This document shows, piece by piece, positions 13,246 to 27,399 of a DNA stretch of 64,000 bases (positions are counted from its first letter, which is position 1; every line of letters begins with the position of its first letter). A model generated the notes under the pieces. It searched no databases and was not told the origin of the DNA. It saw only the letters and a list, made by a program, of their open reading frames with translations. The position numbers and the translations under genes were made by a program. Source of the stretch: Delphinus delphis (taxonomy: Eukaryota; Chordata; Mammalia; Artiodactyla; Delphinidae); assembly GCF_949987515.2 (NCBI RefSeq), contig NC_082689.1:8671501-8735500 (forward strand). Reading direction: 5' to 3'.

Positions 13246-14145
13246 ATGAAAAGGCAGAGGGCTATGTACTAGATAAAAAAACAAGATAAAACCCCAGAAA
13301 AACAACTAAATGAAGTGGAGATAGGAAACCTTCCAGAAAAAGAACTCAGAATAATGATAGTGAAGATGATCCAGGACCTCAGAAAAACAATGAAGGCAAA
13401 GATCGAGAAGATGCAAGAAATGTTTAACAAAGACCTAGAAGAACTAAAGAACAAACAGAGATGAACAATACAATAACTGAAATGAAAACTACACTAGAAG
13501 GAATCAATAGCAGAATAACTGAGGCAGAAAAACGGATAAGTGACTTGGAAGACAGAATGGTGGAATTCACTGCTGTGGAACAGAATAAAGAAAAAAGAAT
13601 GAAACGAAATGAAGACAGCCTAAGAGACCTCTGGGACAACATTAAACGCAACAACATTCGCATTATAGGGGTCCCAGAAGGAGAAGAGAGAGAGAAAGGA
13701 CCCGAGAAAATATTCGAAGAGATTATAGTCAAAAACTTCCCTGACATGGGAAAGGAAATAGCCACCCAAGCCCAGGAAGCACAGAGAGTCCCAGGCACAA
13801 TAAACCCAAGGAGAAACATGGCAAGACACATAGTAATCAAATTGGCAAAAATTAAAGACAGAAAACTTACTGAAAGCAACAAGGGAAAAAATGACAAATA
13901 ACATACAAGGGAACTCCCATAAGGCTAACAGCTGATTTCTCAGCAGAAACTCTACAGGCCAGAAGGGAGTGGCATGATATATTTCAAGTGATGAAAGGGA
14001 AGAACCTACAACCAAGATTACTTTACCCAGCAAGGATCTCATTCAGATTCAATGGAGAAATCAACAGTTTAAAGACAAGCAGAAGCTAAAAGAATACAGC
14101 AGCACCAAACCAGCTCTACAACAAACGCTAAAGGAACTTCTTTAA
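13246..14145 (+). pseudogene. L1 ORF1 remnant (RNA-binding coiled-coil protein)
   Basis: ORF1p of L1 is a trimeric RNA-binding chaperone. The likely start at 13246 is followed by a stop after eight codons. The longest open piece is 13461-13901, with a coiled-coil stretch (ITEAEKRISDLEDRM) and the start of the RRM domain (IRIIGVPEGEE). The C-terminal domain resumes in another frame around 13920-14060 (phrase SAETLQARREW) and the frame ends at TAA 14143-14145. It is broken by at least one frameshift and an early stop. Confidence 0.9.
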
Positions 14146-14203
14146 GTGGGAAACACAAGAGAAGAAAAGGACCTACAAAAACAAACCCAAAACAATTGAG
14201 AAA

Positions 14204-17200
14204 ATGGTAATAGGAACATACATATCGATAATTACCTTAAACATGAATAGATTAAAAGCTCCAACCAAAAGATACAGGCTCTCTGAATGGATACAAAAAC
14301 AAGACCCATATATATGCTGTCTACAAGAGACCCACTTCAGACCTAGGGACACATACAGACTGAAAGTGAGGAGATGGAAAAAGATATTCCATGCAAATGG
14401 AAATCAAAAGAAAGCTGGAGTAGCAATATTCATATCAGAGAAAATAGACTCTAAAATAAACAGTGTTACAAGAGACAAGGAAGGACACTACATAATTATC
14501 AAGGGATCAATCCAAGAAGAAGATATAACAATTATAAATATATATGCACCCAACACGGGAGCACCTCAATACATAAGGCAACTGCTAACAGCTATAAAAG
14601 AGGAAATCAACAGTAACACAATAATAGTGGGGGAATTTAACACCTCACTTACACCAATGGACAGATCATCCAGACAGAAAATTAATAAGGAAACATAAGC
14701 TTTAAATGACACAATAGACCAGATAGATTTAATTGATATTTATATGATATTCCATCCAAAAACAGCAGATTACACTTTCTTCTCAAGTGCACACAGAACA
14801 TTCTCCAGGATAGATCACATCTTGGGTCACAAAACAAGCCTCAGTAAATTTAAGAAAACTGAAATCATATCAAGCAACTTTTCTGACCTCAACACTGAGA
14901 TTAGAAATCAATTACAGGGAAAAAAACCTAAAAAACACAAACACATGGAGGCTAAACAATACGTTACTAAATTACCAAGAGATCACTGAAGAAATCAAAG
15001 AGGAAATCAAAACATACCTAGAGACAAATATGACAATCCAAAACCTATAGGATGCAGCAAAAGCAGTTCTAAGAGGGAAGTTTATAGCTATACAAGCCTA
15101 CCTCAAGAAACAGGAAAAGTCTCAAATAAACAGTCTAACCTTACACCTGAAGGAACTAGAGAAAGAAGAACAAACGAAATGCAAAGTTAGCAGAAGGAAA
15201 GAAATCATAAAGATCAGAGCAGAAATAAATGAAATAGAAACAAAGAAAACAACAGAAAAGATCAATAAAACTAAACGCTGGTTCTTTGAGAAGATAAACA
15301 AAATTGATAAACCATTAGCCAGACTCATCAAGAAAAGGAGGGAGAGGACTCAAATCAATAAAATTAGAAATGAAAAAGAAGAAGTTACAAAAGACACCGC
15401 AGAAATACAAAGCATCCTGAGAGACTACTACAAGCAACTCTATGCCAACAAAATGGACAACCTGGAAGAAATGGAAAAATTTGTAGAAAGGTATAATCTT
15501 CCAAGACTGAACCAGGAAGAAACAGAAAATATGAACAGACAAATCACAAATAATGAAATTGAAACTGTGAGTAAAAATCTTCCAACAAACAAAAGTCCAG
15601 GACCAGATCGCTTCACAGGTGAATTCTATCAAACATGTAGAGAAGAGCTAACACCCATCCTTCTCAAACTCTTCCAGAAAATTGCAAAGAACACTCCCAA
15701 GCTCATTCTATGAGGCCACCATCACCCTGATACCAAAACCAGACAAAGATACAACAAAAAAAGAAAATTACAGACCAATATCACTGATGAATATAGATGC
15801 AAAAATCCTCAACAAAATACTAGCAAACAGAATCCAACAACACATTAAAAGGATCATACACCATGATCAAGTGGGGTTTATTTCGGAGATGCAAAGATTC
15901 TTCAATATACACAAATCAATCAATGTGATACACCATATTAACAAACTGAAGAAGAAAAACCATATGATCATCTCAATAGATGCAGAAAAAGCTTATGACA
16001 AAATTCAACACCCATTTATGGTAAAAACTCTCCAGAAAGTGGGCATAGAGAGAACCTACCTCAACATAATAAAGACCATATATGACAAACCTACAGCAAA
16101 CATCATTCTCAATGGTGAAAAACTGAAAGCATTTCCTCTAAGATCAGGAACAAGACAAGGATGTCCACTCTCGCCACTGTTATTCGACATAGTTTTGGAA
16201 GTCCTAGCCACAGCAATCAGAGAAGAAAAAGAAATAAAAGGAATACAAATTGGAAAAGAAGAAGTATAACTGTCACTGTTTGCAGATAACATGATACTAT
16301 ATATAGAGAATCCTAAAGATGCTACCAGAAAACTACTAGAGCTAATCAATGAATATGGTAAAGCTGAAGGATACAAAATTAACGCACAGTCATCTCTTGC
16401 ATTCCTATACACTAATGATGAAAAATCTGAAAGAGAAATTAGGAAACACTCCCATTTACCACTGTAAAAAAAGAATAAAATACCTAGGAGTAAACCTACC
16501 TAGGGAGACAAAAGACCTGTATACAGAAAACTATTAAGACACTGATGAAAGAAATTAAAGATGATACAAACAGATGGAGAGATATACCATGTTCTTGGAT
16601 CAGAGGAATCAATATTGTGAAAATGACTATACTACCTAAAGCAATCTACAGATTCAATGCAATCCCTATCAAATTACCAATGGCGTTTTTTACAGAACTA
16701 GAACAAAAAAGTCTAAAAATCTGTATGGAGACAGAGAAGACCCCAAATAGCCAAAGCAGTCTTGAGGGAAAAAAATGGAGCTGGAGGAATCAGACTCTGT
16801 GACTTCAGACTATACTACAGAGCTACAGTAACCAAGACAATATGGTACTGGTAGAAAACCAGAAATATAGATCAATGGAACAGGATAGAAAGCCCAGAGA
16901 TAAACCCACACACCTAGGGTCAACTAATCTATGACAAAGGAGGCAAGGATACACAATGGAGAAAAGATAGTCTCTTCAGTAAGTGGTGCTGGGGAAACTG
17001 GACAGTTACATGTAAAAGAATGAAATTAGAACACTCCCTAACTCCATACACAAAAATAAACTCAAAATGGATTAGAGACCTAAATCTAAGGAAAGACACC
17101 ATAAAACTCTTAGAGGAAAACATAGAAGAACACTCTTTGACATAAATCACAGCAAGAGATATTTTGATCTACCTCTTAGAGTAATGGAAATAAAAACAAA

Positions 17201-17975
17201 AATAAACAAATGGGACCTAATGAAACTTAAAAGCTTTTGCAAAGCAAAGGAAACTACAAACACGACGAAAAGACAACCCTCAGAATGGGAGAAAATATTT
17301 GCAAACGAATCAAGGGAAAAAGGATTACTCTCCAAAATATATAAACAGCTCATGCAGCTCAATATTAAAAACACAAACAACCCAATCCAAAAATGGGCAG
17401 AAGACCTAAACAGACATTTCTCCAAAGAAGACATACAGATGGCCAAGAAGCACATGAAAAGCTGCTCAACATCACTAATTATTAGGCAAATGCAAATCAA
17501 AACTACAATGAGGTATCACCTCACACCAGTTAGAATGGAATCATCAGAAAATCTAGAAACGACAAATGCTGGAGAGGGTGTGGAGAAAAGTGAACCCTCT
17601 TGCACTGTTGGTGGGAATGTAAACTGATACAGCCACTATGGAGAACAGTATGGAGGTTCCTTAAAAAACTAAAAATAGAATTACCATATGACCCAGCAAT
17701 CCCACTACTGGGCATTTACCCAGAGAAAACTATAATTCAAAAAGACACATGCACCCCAATGTTCACTGCAGCACTATTTACAATAGCCAGGTAATGGAAG
17801 CCACCTAAATGCCCATCAACAGACGAATGGATAAAGAAGATGTGGTACATATATACAATGGAATATTACTCAGCCATAAAAAGGAAAAAACTTGGGTCAT
17901 TTGTGGATGGACCTAGAGACTGTCATAGAGAGTGAAGTAAGTCAGAAAGAAAAACAAATATCGTATATTAACACA
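14204..17975 (+). pseudogene. L1 ORF2 remnant (endonuclease and reverse transcriptase)
   Basis: ORF2p supplies the endonuclease and reverse transcriptase of L1. The endonuclease domain begins at 14204 and shows LQETHFRP and INIYAPN; the usual GDFN catalytic motif reads GEFN at about 14630. The frame stops at 14696. Reverse transcriptase phrases follow in separate frames: [18 protein letters not shown] near 15580, [15 protein letters not shown] near 15975 and [11 protein letters not shown] near 16155. The FADD active-site motif reads FADN just after a stop at 16267. Many further stops lie downstream. The right boundary is approximate. Confidence 0.9.
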
Positions 17976-18215
17976 TATATGTGGAACCTAGAAAAACGGT
18001 ACAGATGAACCGGTTTGTAGGGCAGAAATAGAGACATAGAAGTAGAGAAGAAACGTATGGACACTAAGGGGGGAAAGTGGCGGAGGGATGGTGGTGGTGT
18101 GATGAATTGGGAGATTGGGATTGACATATATACACCAATATGTATAAAATAGATAACTAATAAGAACCTGCTGTATAAAAAAATAAAATAAAATTCAAAA
18201 GAGAAAAATCAGAGC

Positions 18216-18909
18216 GATTAATAAATAATACAAATACCATATAAATGTATTCCTTTTCCTCACTTCCCTGAAAAATGTAGTGCCGTTGTTTAGAAGAGAA
18301 AGTTTTGCAAATGTTACTCATATTGTCAATATTGTTTATGAAGTATTCATGATAAAAATATAAGAAAATTTCCAACTTATAAGTTAAAAGACACTAACTT
18401 GGCCTTTGAGGTATGTGATATGACCTCAAAGATACATTTTAGACTAAATAGGTGTTTCAGGCTTTTAAGAAACAAAATTAACGTGCCAAGTTTCAGACAG
18501 ATAGGTATTGATACGTAGATCATACAAACTATCTAGAAATAAAGCAGACTTGTTTAGTATGAGTAATGAAGAATATTCATTGAATTAAATTGTCAGATAC
18601 TGTGTCTCAAAGAACATTTGCTCCTAGATAGCATATTAAGTTTAGAATAATCTGGAAAGAAAAAAATCTAATTTACATTTAACTTATGAGGTCTGACATA
18701 AATGTCTACTAAATACCGGAGGGAGAAAATACTTAGTAAAACATCCAACTATATTTTTCCTTTGTTTACAGAACAGATGTGTCCTAGAAAAAAATGAAGG
18801 CCTATTTCTATAAACTGTATTTTATACACACAATGACTTTTCTAATAACACTGAAGATACATTCTCATGTAAGAAATTCTCCTCCAAAAGAAATGAAAAC
18901 ATTTAAAAA
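18216..18909. other. PSMD1 intron right of the L1
   Basis: AT-rich, no repeat or gene recognised. Confidence 0.6.
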
Positions 18910-19410
18910 ACAAAACTGTGAGGACAGAGACCACGTCCAACTTGTTCATCATCATATCCTTAAAATGATCTTCCCTTCATCATTCGACAAATATTTACTG
19001 AAACTCTACTATGTGCCAGGTCTGACTTTAGGTTTTAGCAGTGAACATTCTGTTCTCAGGGACCTTACATTTCAGTGGAGAGAAGACAGACAATAAATAA
19101 ATAGGTGTAAAAATATGTCAGGTGGGGCTTCCCTGGTGGCGCAGTGGTTGAGAGTCCACCTGCCGATGCAGGGGACGTGGGTTCGTGCCCCAGTCCGGGA
19201 GGATCCCACATGCCGCAGGGCGGCTGGGCCCGTGAGCCATGGCCACTGGGCCTGCACGTCCGGAGCCTGTGCTCCACAACGGGAGAGGCCACGGCAGTGA
19301 GAGGCCCGCGTACCGCAAAAAAAAAAAAAAAAAAAAAAGAAAAACAATGTCAGGTGGTGATGAAGAAAAATAAAGCAGGGTAAGGAGACAGAATAAGAAT
19401 ATTGGAAGGG
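18910..19410 (+). mobile_element. old interspersed repeat with L2-like start, split by a young SINE
   Basis: GGACAGAGACCACGTCCAAC resembles L2. It is followed by CGACAAATATTTACTGAAAC, TACTATGTGCCAGG and CAGACAATAAATAAATAGG, a common mammalian repeat phrase set whose family I cannot name. The sequence resumes after the SINE as GATGAAGAAAAATAAAGCAG, so the pre-insertion order is intact. Confidence 0.5.
19126..19346 (+). mobile_element. CHR SINE, poly-A subtype
   Basis: Complete copy with A box (GTGGTTGAGAGT), B box (GGTTCGTGCCC) and an almost pure poly-A. The duplication ATGTCAGGTGG is at 19115-19125 and 19347-19357. It interrupts an older repeat at 18970-19410. Confidence 0.96.
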
Positions 19411-19688
19411 CATGTCTCTATAAATTTTTATACAATTCTCGCCATATATAGTGAAAATGCCTATTTTAATTCCTAGCTTTAATAATGTTTTATGTGACTA
19501 GAAAAAAATTATTTGTATCCAATACTAATACTCTTTATTAGAAAAAAAGTCAAGCAAATTAAAATGTAATTCCTGGAATCAATCAATAAACTAATAATTA
19601 TGCTTTACTTTAGTTCGGACAAGAGATGATTTTTAAAAAGTGGCTCCTTTCTTATGTAAAGACACTGGGAATATAATCATGTTCTTCT

Positions 19689-19691
<3 letters not shown>

Positions 19692-19756
<65 letters not shown>
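19692..19756. repeat. (CT)n(CA)n microsatellite
   Basis: About 6 CT units run directly into about 26 CA units. Likely polymorphic in length. ORFs across it are artefacts. Confidence 0.97.
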
Positions 19757-21199
<1,443 letters not shown>

Positions 21200-21420
21200 C
21201 TTTGAAGGACTATCCTGTTATAGTGGTCACTCCTGAGGGGGCAGCAGGTTGGGTGTAGTAACTAGAAGAGACTGTAAGGGGAGTTTCTGGAAGGCTGGTA
21301 CTGATGTTGAACTAGGTGCTGGTTACACAGGTGTGTTCAGTCACGAAAATTCATCAAGCTGTAGGCTAATTATGTTCATATTTTTAGATGTATACTACAC
21401 TTCAATAAAAACTTAAAAAG
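21200..21420 (+). mobile_element. old L1 3' end
   Basis: The stretch ends in TATACTACACTTCAATAAAAA followed by A-rich sequence, typical of an ancient L1M 3' terminus. The preceding bases include the CTGGTTACACAGGTGTGTTC phrase of the same region. Confidence 0.6.
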
Positions 21421-21458
21421 AGACTATTAATATATTACGTTTCATTAGAACACTTTTT

Positions 21459-21673
21459 CTTTTTTCTTTTTCTTTTTTTTTGCGGTATGCGGGCCTCTCA
21501 CTGCTGTGGCCTCTCCCGTTGCGGAGCACAGGCTCCGGACGTGCAGGCTCAGCGGCCATGGCTCACGGGCCCAGCCGCTCCGCGGCATGTGGGATCTTCC
21601 CGGACCGGGGCACGAACCTGTGTCCCCTGCATCAGCAGGCGGACTCTCAACCACTGCGCCACCAGGGAAGCCC
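21459..21673 (-). mobile_element. CHR SINE, poly-A subtype
   Basis: Reversed complete copy from a poly-T/CTTTTT tract to CACCAGGGAAGCCC. The flanks ATTAGAACACTTTTT (21444 onwards) and AATAGAACGTTTTTT (21674 onwards) form an imperfect target duplication. Confidence 0.93.
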
Positions 21674-21854
21674 AATAGAACGTTTTTTAAAAAAAGTATC
21701 CTGTTGTGAATAAAAGCAGTTATTACCTACAGACCAATTTAAATCTATAATTCTATGTTGAAATTGTCCTCTAGCCTCAAACTCCAGTGAATGGTAAATT
21801 CAAATTTCAAATGGAGTAGAGCCAAGTTTATGCAAACTGTCTATAAAGGTGGAA

Positions 21855-22065
21855 TTTTGGGGGAGAGGCAAGATAGGGGTAGGCGATTAAGAGTACAAAC
21901 TATTATGTATAATATAAATAAGTTACAAGGGTATATTGTACAACACAGGAAATACAGCCAATATTTTATGGTAACTATATATGGAACATAATCTTTTAAA
22001 ATTGTGAATCACTGTTGTACATCTGAAACATATATTATACATCAACCATACCTCAAAAAAGAAAA
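21855..22065 (+). mobile_element. L1 3' end, artiodactyl type
   Basis: The order of phrases (GTACAACACAGGAAATACAG, GTAACTATATATGGAACATA, TACATCTGAAACATATATTA, then A-rich) matches the 3' end of artiodactyl L1 copies. It lies on the plus strand and is diverged and truncated. Confidence 0.65.
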
Positions 22066-22204
22066 AAAGGTAGAACTCTGCTACCACTCTTTCTTGAAAA
22101 TGTTCTTTCTCAGTTTGATGAAGCTAGCTCCTAGTACGAAAAATCTGTAAACAATCTAGTGGCAACAATACAGAAGAATAGTATAAAGAAAGCAATGTAC
22201 TAGG

Positions 22205-22335
22205 AAACAGAAGATCTGGGTTCTAGTCTTAGTTTTGTTAGTTTCTCAGTACATGACATCAGGCAAATCACTTAAATTTTCTTTTCTGTAACTAGAGATA
22301 ATATTTCTTGACTATCATGCAGGAATAATATAAAA
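22205..22335 (+). mobile_element. MIR SINE fragment
   Basis: GATCTGGGTTCTAGTCTTAG and CATCAGGCAAATCACTTAAA, followed by an AATAATATAAA-type segment, match the MIR core. Confidence 0.65.
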
Positions 22336-22749
22336 ACAAATGAACAAATACACATATGCTTTCAGTTAATGAGTACTGAGGTAAATAACAGTAAGTTATA
22401 TAAGAAGTAAAAAACCCATGTTCTAGTTCCTGTTTTGCCTCTAAATAGCTGGGATAATTTTAGACAAGGTTCAATTAACCATACACCTTGGGGTCCCTTT
22501 TCACATCAGAAAAAGAACGAATTGGACTAAAAGTTCCATAAGGTCTGTTCCACTTTACAATTCTATGGCTTTTAAAAATGAATCAATCATCAAAGGTTTT
22601 AAATCAGTGTTCATTATTACAGGACATTTCATCAATGAGAAATATTCCTATGAAATAAAAATGAAATTTTAAAGGTGATATCATACCAAAGAGGTTGCTG
22701 GAGAATTAGTGTAGTTGACAGCATCATTGTTTAACTTTTTAAAAATAAA

Positions 22750-23065
22750 TAATTAATTAATTTTTGGCTGCATTAGGTCTTCGTTGCTGTGTGCGGGCTT
22801 TCTCTAGTTGTGGTGAGCGGGGGCTACTCTTTATTGCAGTGCACGGGCTTCTCAATGCGGTGGCTTCTCTTGTCGTGGAGCACGGGCTCTAGGCGTGCAG
22901 GCTTAGTAGCTGTGGCTCACGGGCTCTAGGTGCGCGGGCTCAGCAGTTGTGGTGCACGGGCTTAGTTGCTCCGCAGCATGTGGGATCTTCCTGGACCAGA
23001 GCTCAAACCTGTGTCCCCTGCATTGGCAGGCAGATTCTTAACCACTGCACCATAAGGTTAAGTCC
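22750..23065 (-). mobile_element. CHR SINE, long subtype
   Basis: Reversed copy; the head end is damaged (CACCATAAGGTTAAGTCC in place of the usual GCCACCAGGGAAGTCC). An 18-bp duplication with one mismatch, CATCATTGTTTAACTTTT, lies at 22732-22749 and 23066-23083. Confidence 0.94.
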
Positions 23066-23128
23066 CATCATTATTTAACTTTTATTTTTCACTTGCATTG
23101 GGCTAAGAACTTAAAAGTTCTGTCCATA

Positions 23129-23496
23129 ATTTTTTTTTAAATGTATCTATTTTTATTATTTATTTTATTTTTGGCTGTGTTGGGTCTTTGTTGCTGCACG
23201 CGGGCTTTCTCTAGTTACGGCGCACGGGCTTTCTCTAGTTGCGGCGAGCAGGGGCTACCTCTTTGTTGCGGTGCGCGGGCTTCTCATTGTGGTGGCTTCT
23301 CTTGTTGCGGAGCACGGGCTCTAGGTGTGCAGGCTTCAGTAGCTGCGGCTCGCGGGCTCTAGAGCGTAGGCTCAGTAGTTGTGGTGCATGGGCTTAGTTG
23401 CGCCGAGGCGTGTGGGATCTTCCCGGACCAGGGCTCGAACACGTGTCCCCTGCATTGGCAGGTGGATTCATAACCACTGGGCCACCAGGGAAGCCC
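23129..23496 (-). mobile_element. CHR SINE, long subtype, with internal duplication
   Basis: Reversed copy, longer than its relatives because about 23 bp containing GGGCTTTCTCTAGTT is repeated in tandem at 23201-23247. The 13-bp duplication AGTTCTGTCCATA lies at 23116-23128 and 23497-23509. Confidence 0.95.
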
Positions 23497-23597
23497 AGTT
23501 CTGTCCATACTTTGATACTCAAATCCTCTGACAAACTCAAACATCTTATCACATAACAAATTATAAATAAAACCACTCAAGACTGCACATGTCTCAA

Positions 23598-23690
23598 GGG
23601 GCAAGGATGGAGACTGTGTCTTCTGTACTTTTTCCCATAAATTAGTGGCACAGTGCTAGGTACTAAAGATAAAATAATTTTTATTACTTA
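23598..23690 (+). mobile_element. L2-like fragment
   Basis: ATGGAGACTGTGTCTTCTGT and GGCACAGTGCTAGGTACTAA resemble the L2 3' region. It is short and diverged. Confidence 0.5.
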
Positions 23691-25979
23691 ATAAAAGACA
23701 AAGGGAGCCAAACTAAATATATATTTAGAGACTTGACCAACAAGTATTTCCTACTAGGTTCAAGTCCTAAGGGTTAATCACTGGGAAAAATATCAGGCCC
23801 TTCCTTGTTCCCCTCCTCACTTAAGTTTTTAACTCAGCTAGATAATCAAAAATGAGAGAGTTAACAAGTACCTCTGAGTTACTTCATAAGGGCTAATTGT
23901 GTGTCTTTTAATTTTATGTGCTTTGAAGTTCCCAGTAGGGGGACCACATAAAGGGCTAGGGAAGGCCTACTTTAAAAAGTAAAACACTGAAACAGGTAAC
24001 TAAGTTCTGATTTGTTGTTTCAATAAAATTTCTTGGCTTGTAGCTAACAGTCATCTTACCAACTTACTATTTGTACAACCTTCCAGAGAGCAGGAATTGT
24101 GCAAGGGCATATGCACAAGTCACTACCATATTATCCAACCATAAAGTGCACATATGAATTCCTTTTTTTAAAAACATACTGGCTATTAACTACTGTTTAT
24201 TGAATATTTTGTACAACCTCAATATTAAATTGTATTAATCAAAATGCTTTCAAGAATATGTGTCTTTTCTAATCTATCTTCCCTAGAAAAGGAAAAAATA
24301 TAGCACTATACATATACAGGCAGAAACACTGTTCTAAGCACGTGGGTTTGGTCCATCGCAGCGGGAATTTGGTGAGGACATAAACCTCACGGTAGTCCCT
24401 TGGCAGAGTTATGAATTTATATTTTCATTAGGTAGGTGCCACAGGATTACCATAATGACACAGGAATTAAGAGTATTCCCTCTGTTTAAGTCCCTTGTAC
24501 TCCCTACCAACAGACTCCAAATAATCTGAGCAGCATCCTGAATTTTGAAGTGCCCGTTGAACATCTTTAACTAAATAGTCCACAAATACCTCAGTCAATA
24601 CACAGAATTCTGTACAGAAAGAGGAATAAAGGGCACCCCTCCCCTAAACTGCTTCTCTTTCCGTCATGACTATTCATCTATACACCAAGAAAACTCACAT
24701 TTTCAATCATTCTATTCTCTCATTCCCCACATCTAAATAATACAGTGATTCCTTAAACGATCTCTCTCTTCCTCCTCTCCCTTTCGTTTTCAACATGCTG
24801 TGGTAGAGAGAACGTGGGCTTGGAATTTGAAAAACCTGGATTCCAATTCTAGTGCAGCCATTTATTAATAGAATGGCAATCATTAAGTCTCTCTGAGACT
24901 TAACTGCTTCATGCATAAAATGATATCTGCTCCACCTTATTTATGCTGGGGAGTTAGTGGTGTGGTAGAGTAGAATACTATACTATAATTACTAAAATCT
25001 TAATGCATAACCAGAAATTGCCTTTGGGCCAGAACCAGGAATTTGGTTACTAGTATGCTGTAGTTTGGGCTCTTATTTTTTAAGAAAGGTAAGGCAACTC
25101 ATACCCAAAAGTTCATTCAAAACAATGTAAAACAAGTTGGATATTAAACCTAGAAAACTGGTTATATACAGGGTTCTGACCTCCAGATTTCCTCACCAAC
25201 TTTTTAGGGAGCTAATGGCACAGAGAACACTTTACCTACCTTGCCCCTCAGCTGCAGCAAGGACAGGACATTCCAGGGAAAAGTGACTCACAAAGAGCTT
25301 ATCCTAAACGTATCTTAAAACTTCATTTATTTTATGATCTCCCACTTGTTAAAAGTATTATACTTAGAATAGGGCATTAACAATTTCATGAGGTTTAGAA
25401 AAAAAATTTTGCCTGCGAACATAAATACAGAGCTTTGCCTGGGAGCCTAACGCAAAGAGCTTTACCTAGTTGATTACCATAAAAGACTGATATAGGTTGT
25501 GAGGGCTATAAACTCAAAAGCACATAAAAAATTCTTTTATGTTTCTCAGTCTAATAATAGTTCCAACTCTGACACCTTCTTCAGAAAATTTGTTAAGACA
25601 AGGAACGACAAATTCTTTAATTAGCTTAGACATTCAACCTCTTCAAGAGTACAATAAAATCATAATATTCTAGGTTTATTTTAATTTTTCAACAGGCAGC
25701 TCTAAAAGGACAAAAGAATTTTTCTAAGCAATGATCGCAATGCAAGCATTCACTGAAAGCAAAACTTACATTAATCTTTATCCAAATACATAATACATGT
25801 TGGTATATATGTCTAATTTTTAAAACTAAGCTAATAAATGATAAAATTATATCATCACCATCTTGAAACTGGTAATGAATTAATGGACAACAGCATCATT
25901 ATCAAAGACGCTAACATCATGAAAAGAGAAACAACTAGACCTTACACCTTATGTGCACTGCCAGCCCCTTCTTAATAAA
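23691..25979. other. large PSMD1 intron, mostly unannotated
   Basis: AT-rich sequence holding one MIR (24798-24950). No coding potential is seen. Confidence 0.6.
24798..24950 (+). mobile_element. MIR SINE
   Basis: GCTGTGGTAGAGAGAACGTG, GGGCTTGGAATTTGAAAAAC, CTGGATTCCAATTCTAG and TCATGCATAAAATGATATCT are in MIR order on the plus strand. Confidence 0.7.
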
Positions 25980-26040
25980 AAAGGAGGAGGAGGAGAGGGA
26001 GGAAGGAGGAGGGGAAGGAGGAGAAGGAGAAGAGAAAGAG
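25980..26040. repeat. purine-rich (GGA/GAA)n tract
   Basis: Sixty bases of almost pure A and G built from GGAGGA and GAAGGA units. Such polypurine tracts can adopt triplex forms, though none is shown here. Confidence 0.9.
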
Positions 26041-27399
26041 TGAAAAATTGAACCAGAATGTGACCAAGCCTCTAGATCTAACTATCAATTTACAGGAAAT
26101 ATAGAAGACCAAAAAACATTATATTACACACAGGGATGCAACTGAGAAAGAGGGGGGCAAGGCAAGGGAAGGAGAAAGAACCTGCAAATTAATAGAAAAT
26201 ACACTAACTCTTTAATAACAATTCATAAGGCTTTTTTTCAGTTATTTTAGATAATTCTGACTCTCCTTGAATGTTAGCTTTTCTATGTAAACATTTATCT
26301 CTTTAAGATAATGTCACAAAATAATTCCTGTAGTTTGTTTTAATGGCTTTGGATCAACATTTAAAACTAAGTATTTAAATGACTAATCCCTGATCAGCAA
26401 CACAAGTTCATCTCTATGTCTCTGTGAACATATTTAGAAAAATAAATGTCTAGAAATGTTCAAGTCACAGGAAAAATAGTGGATTTTGTTATATTGGCTG
26501 GGGATAGTTAGAGAGCAAGGAATTCAACACTTTGATTAGCACAAAATGTGTTACCTATGACTTAGCTTTTCCTCATATTTACATTTTGATATATTAAATT
26601 TAAAAGTATATTTACTCAGACAATTACAAATTTGCTAGCTGCATTTGTTCTCAACAATGGAGCTACATGTTGTGGGAATTCTAGCAACATTTCTTGCTCT
26701 CTTTATTTCTTGGCTAGTTTATAAAAATTTAAAAAGTGAATACCATTAAAAGAGGGGAGATATTTAACATTTTGAATTTTGTTTTCATCACAACATAAAA
26801 CATACATAAAATATTATCACAAAAATAACTGAAAAAGAAGAAAACAGTTTCATTTCCCAAAAACACTTCTGTCCTATGAAACTCTGTATCCTAAGCTACT
26901 GCTATTTGTAGTTTTTTACTACCGTTTTTATGAGTTTTTTTTTACCATCAATTTAGTATTTACTGAATTATCTATCTACTACATGTAAAGTACCACAAGG
27001 AAAACAAAACCACACAGATCTTGCCCCAAACCTTACAAATTTAGTGCAATCTTTAATGTTTCTTTTTTAACATCTTATTGGACTTCAGAAAACTAAAAAT
27101 AATTATAGTTTTAGACAAGCTTTTGGTAAGTTTCCAAACAGATTAATTTCTTTCAGGTGCTGCCAAAATGGAGTGAAAATATCTCAAATAGGTGAGAAGA
27201 AAATAGACTGAAAAGATTTATATAAAGAAATTGCTACTTCACCATAATAAGAAACATGGCTCTTAAAAATCTCAGATTGCATTCCTGAACCTAGAGAAAT
27301 GTGTAACATTCAAAAAGTTACAGAATTATCAGCATGTTTCCCCCTGCCCTTCAAATCATCAAACTAAGAAATGAAAAATTCTCTAGAGGGGGTTCAACA
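26041..27399. other. large PSMD1 intron, no gene seen
   Basis: AT-rich; no repeat family recognised. Confidence 0.6.

Larger units (their letters stand above)
12311..18201 (+). mobile_element. nearly full-length L1 (LINE-1) retrotransposon, inactive
   Basis: A 5.9-kb L1 inserted antisense to PSMD1. It is bounded by a 14-bp target duplication with one mismatch: AGAAATATCAGAGC at 12297-12310 and AGAAAAATCAGAGC at 18202-18215. The order is a 5' UTR (12311-13245), ORF1 region, short spacer, ORF2 region, 3' UTR and an A-rich tail (AAAAAAATAAAATAAAA). Both reading frames carry multiple stops and frameshifts, so the copy cannot make its own machinery. Retention of the 5' end is unusual, since most L1 copies are truncated. 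The sequence style matches artiodactyl L1. Confidence 0.95.

Noticed and set aside
13424..14042. Minus-strand ORFs of 140-157 codons
   Set aside because: They are antisense shadows of the A-rich L1 ORF1 region, giving Leu/Ser/Phe-rich products with no family match.
19140..19200. tRNA-like sequence with A and B boxes
   Set aside because: This is the tRNA-Glu-derived head of a SINE. It lacks a foldable acceptor stem and anticodon arm, as do the other copies in the window.
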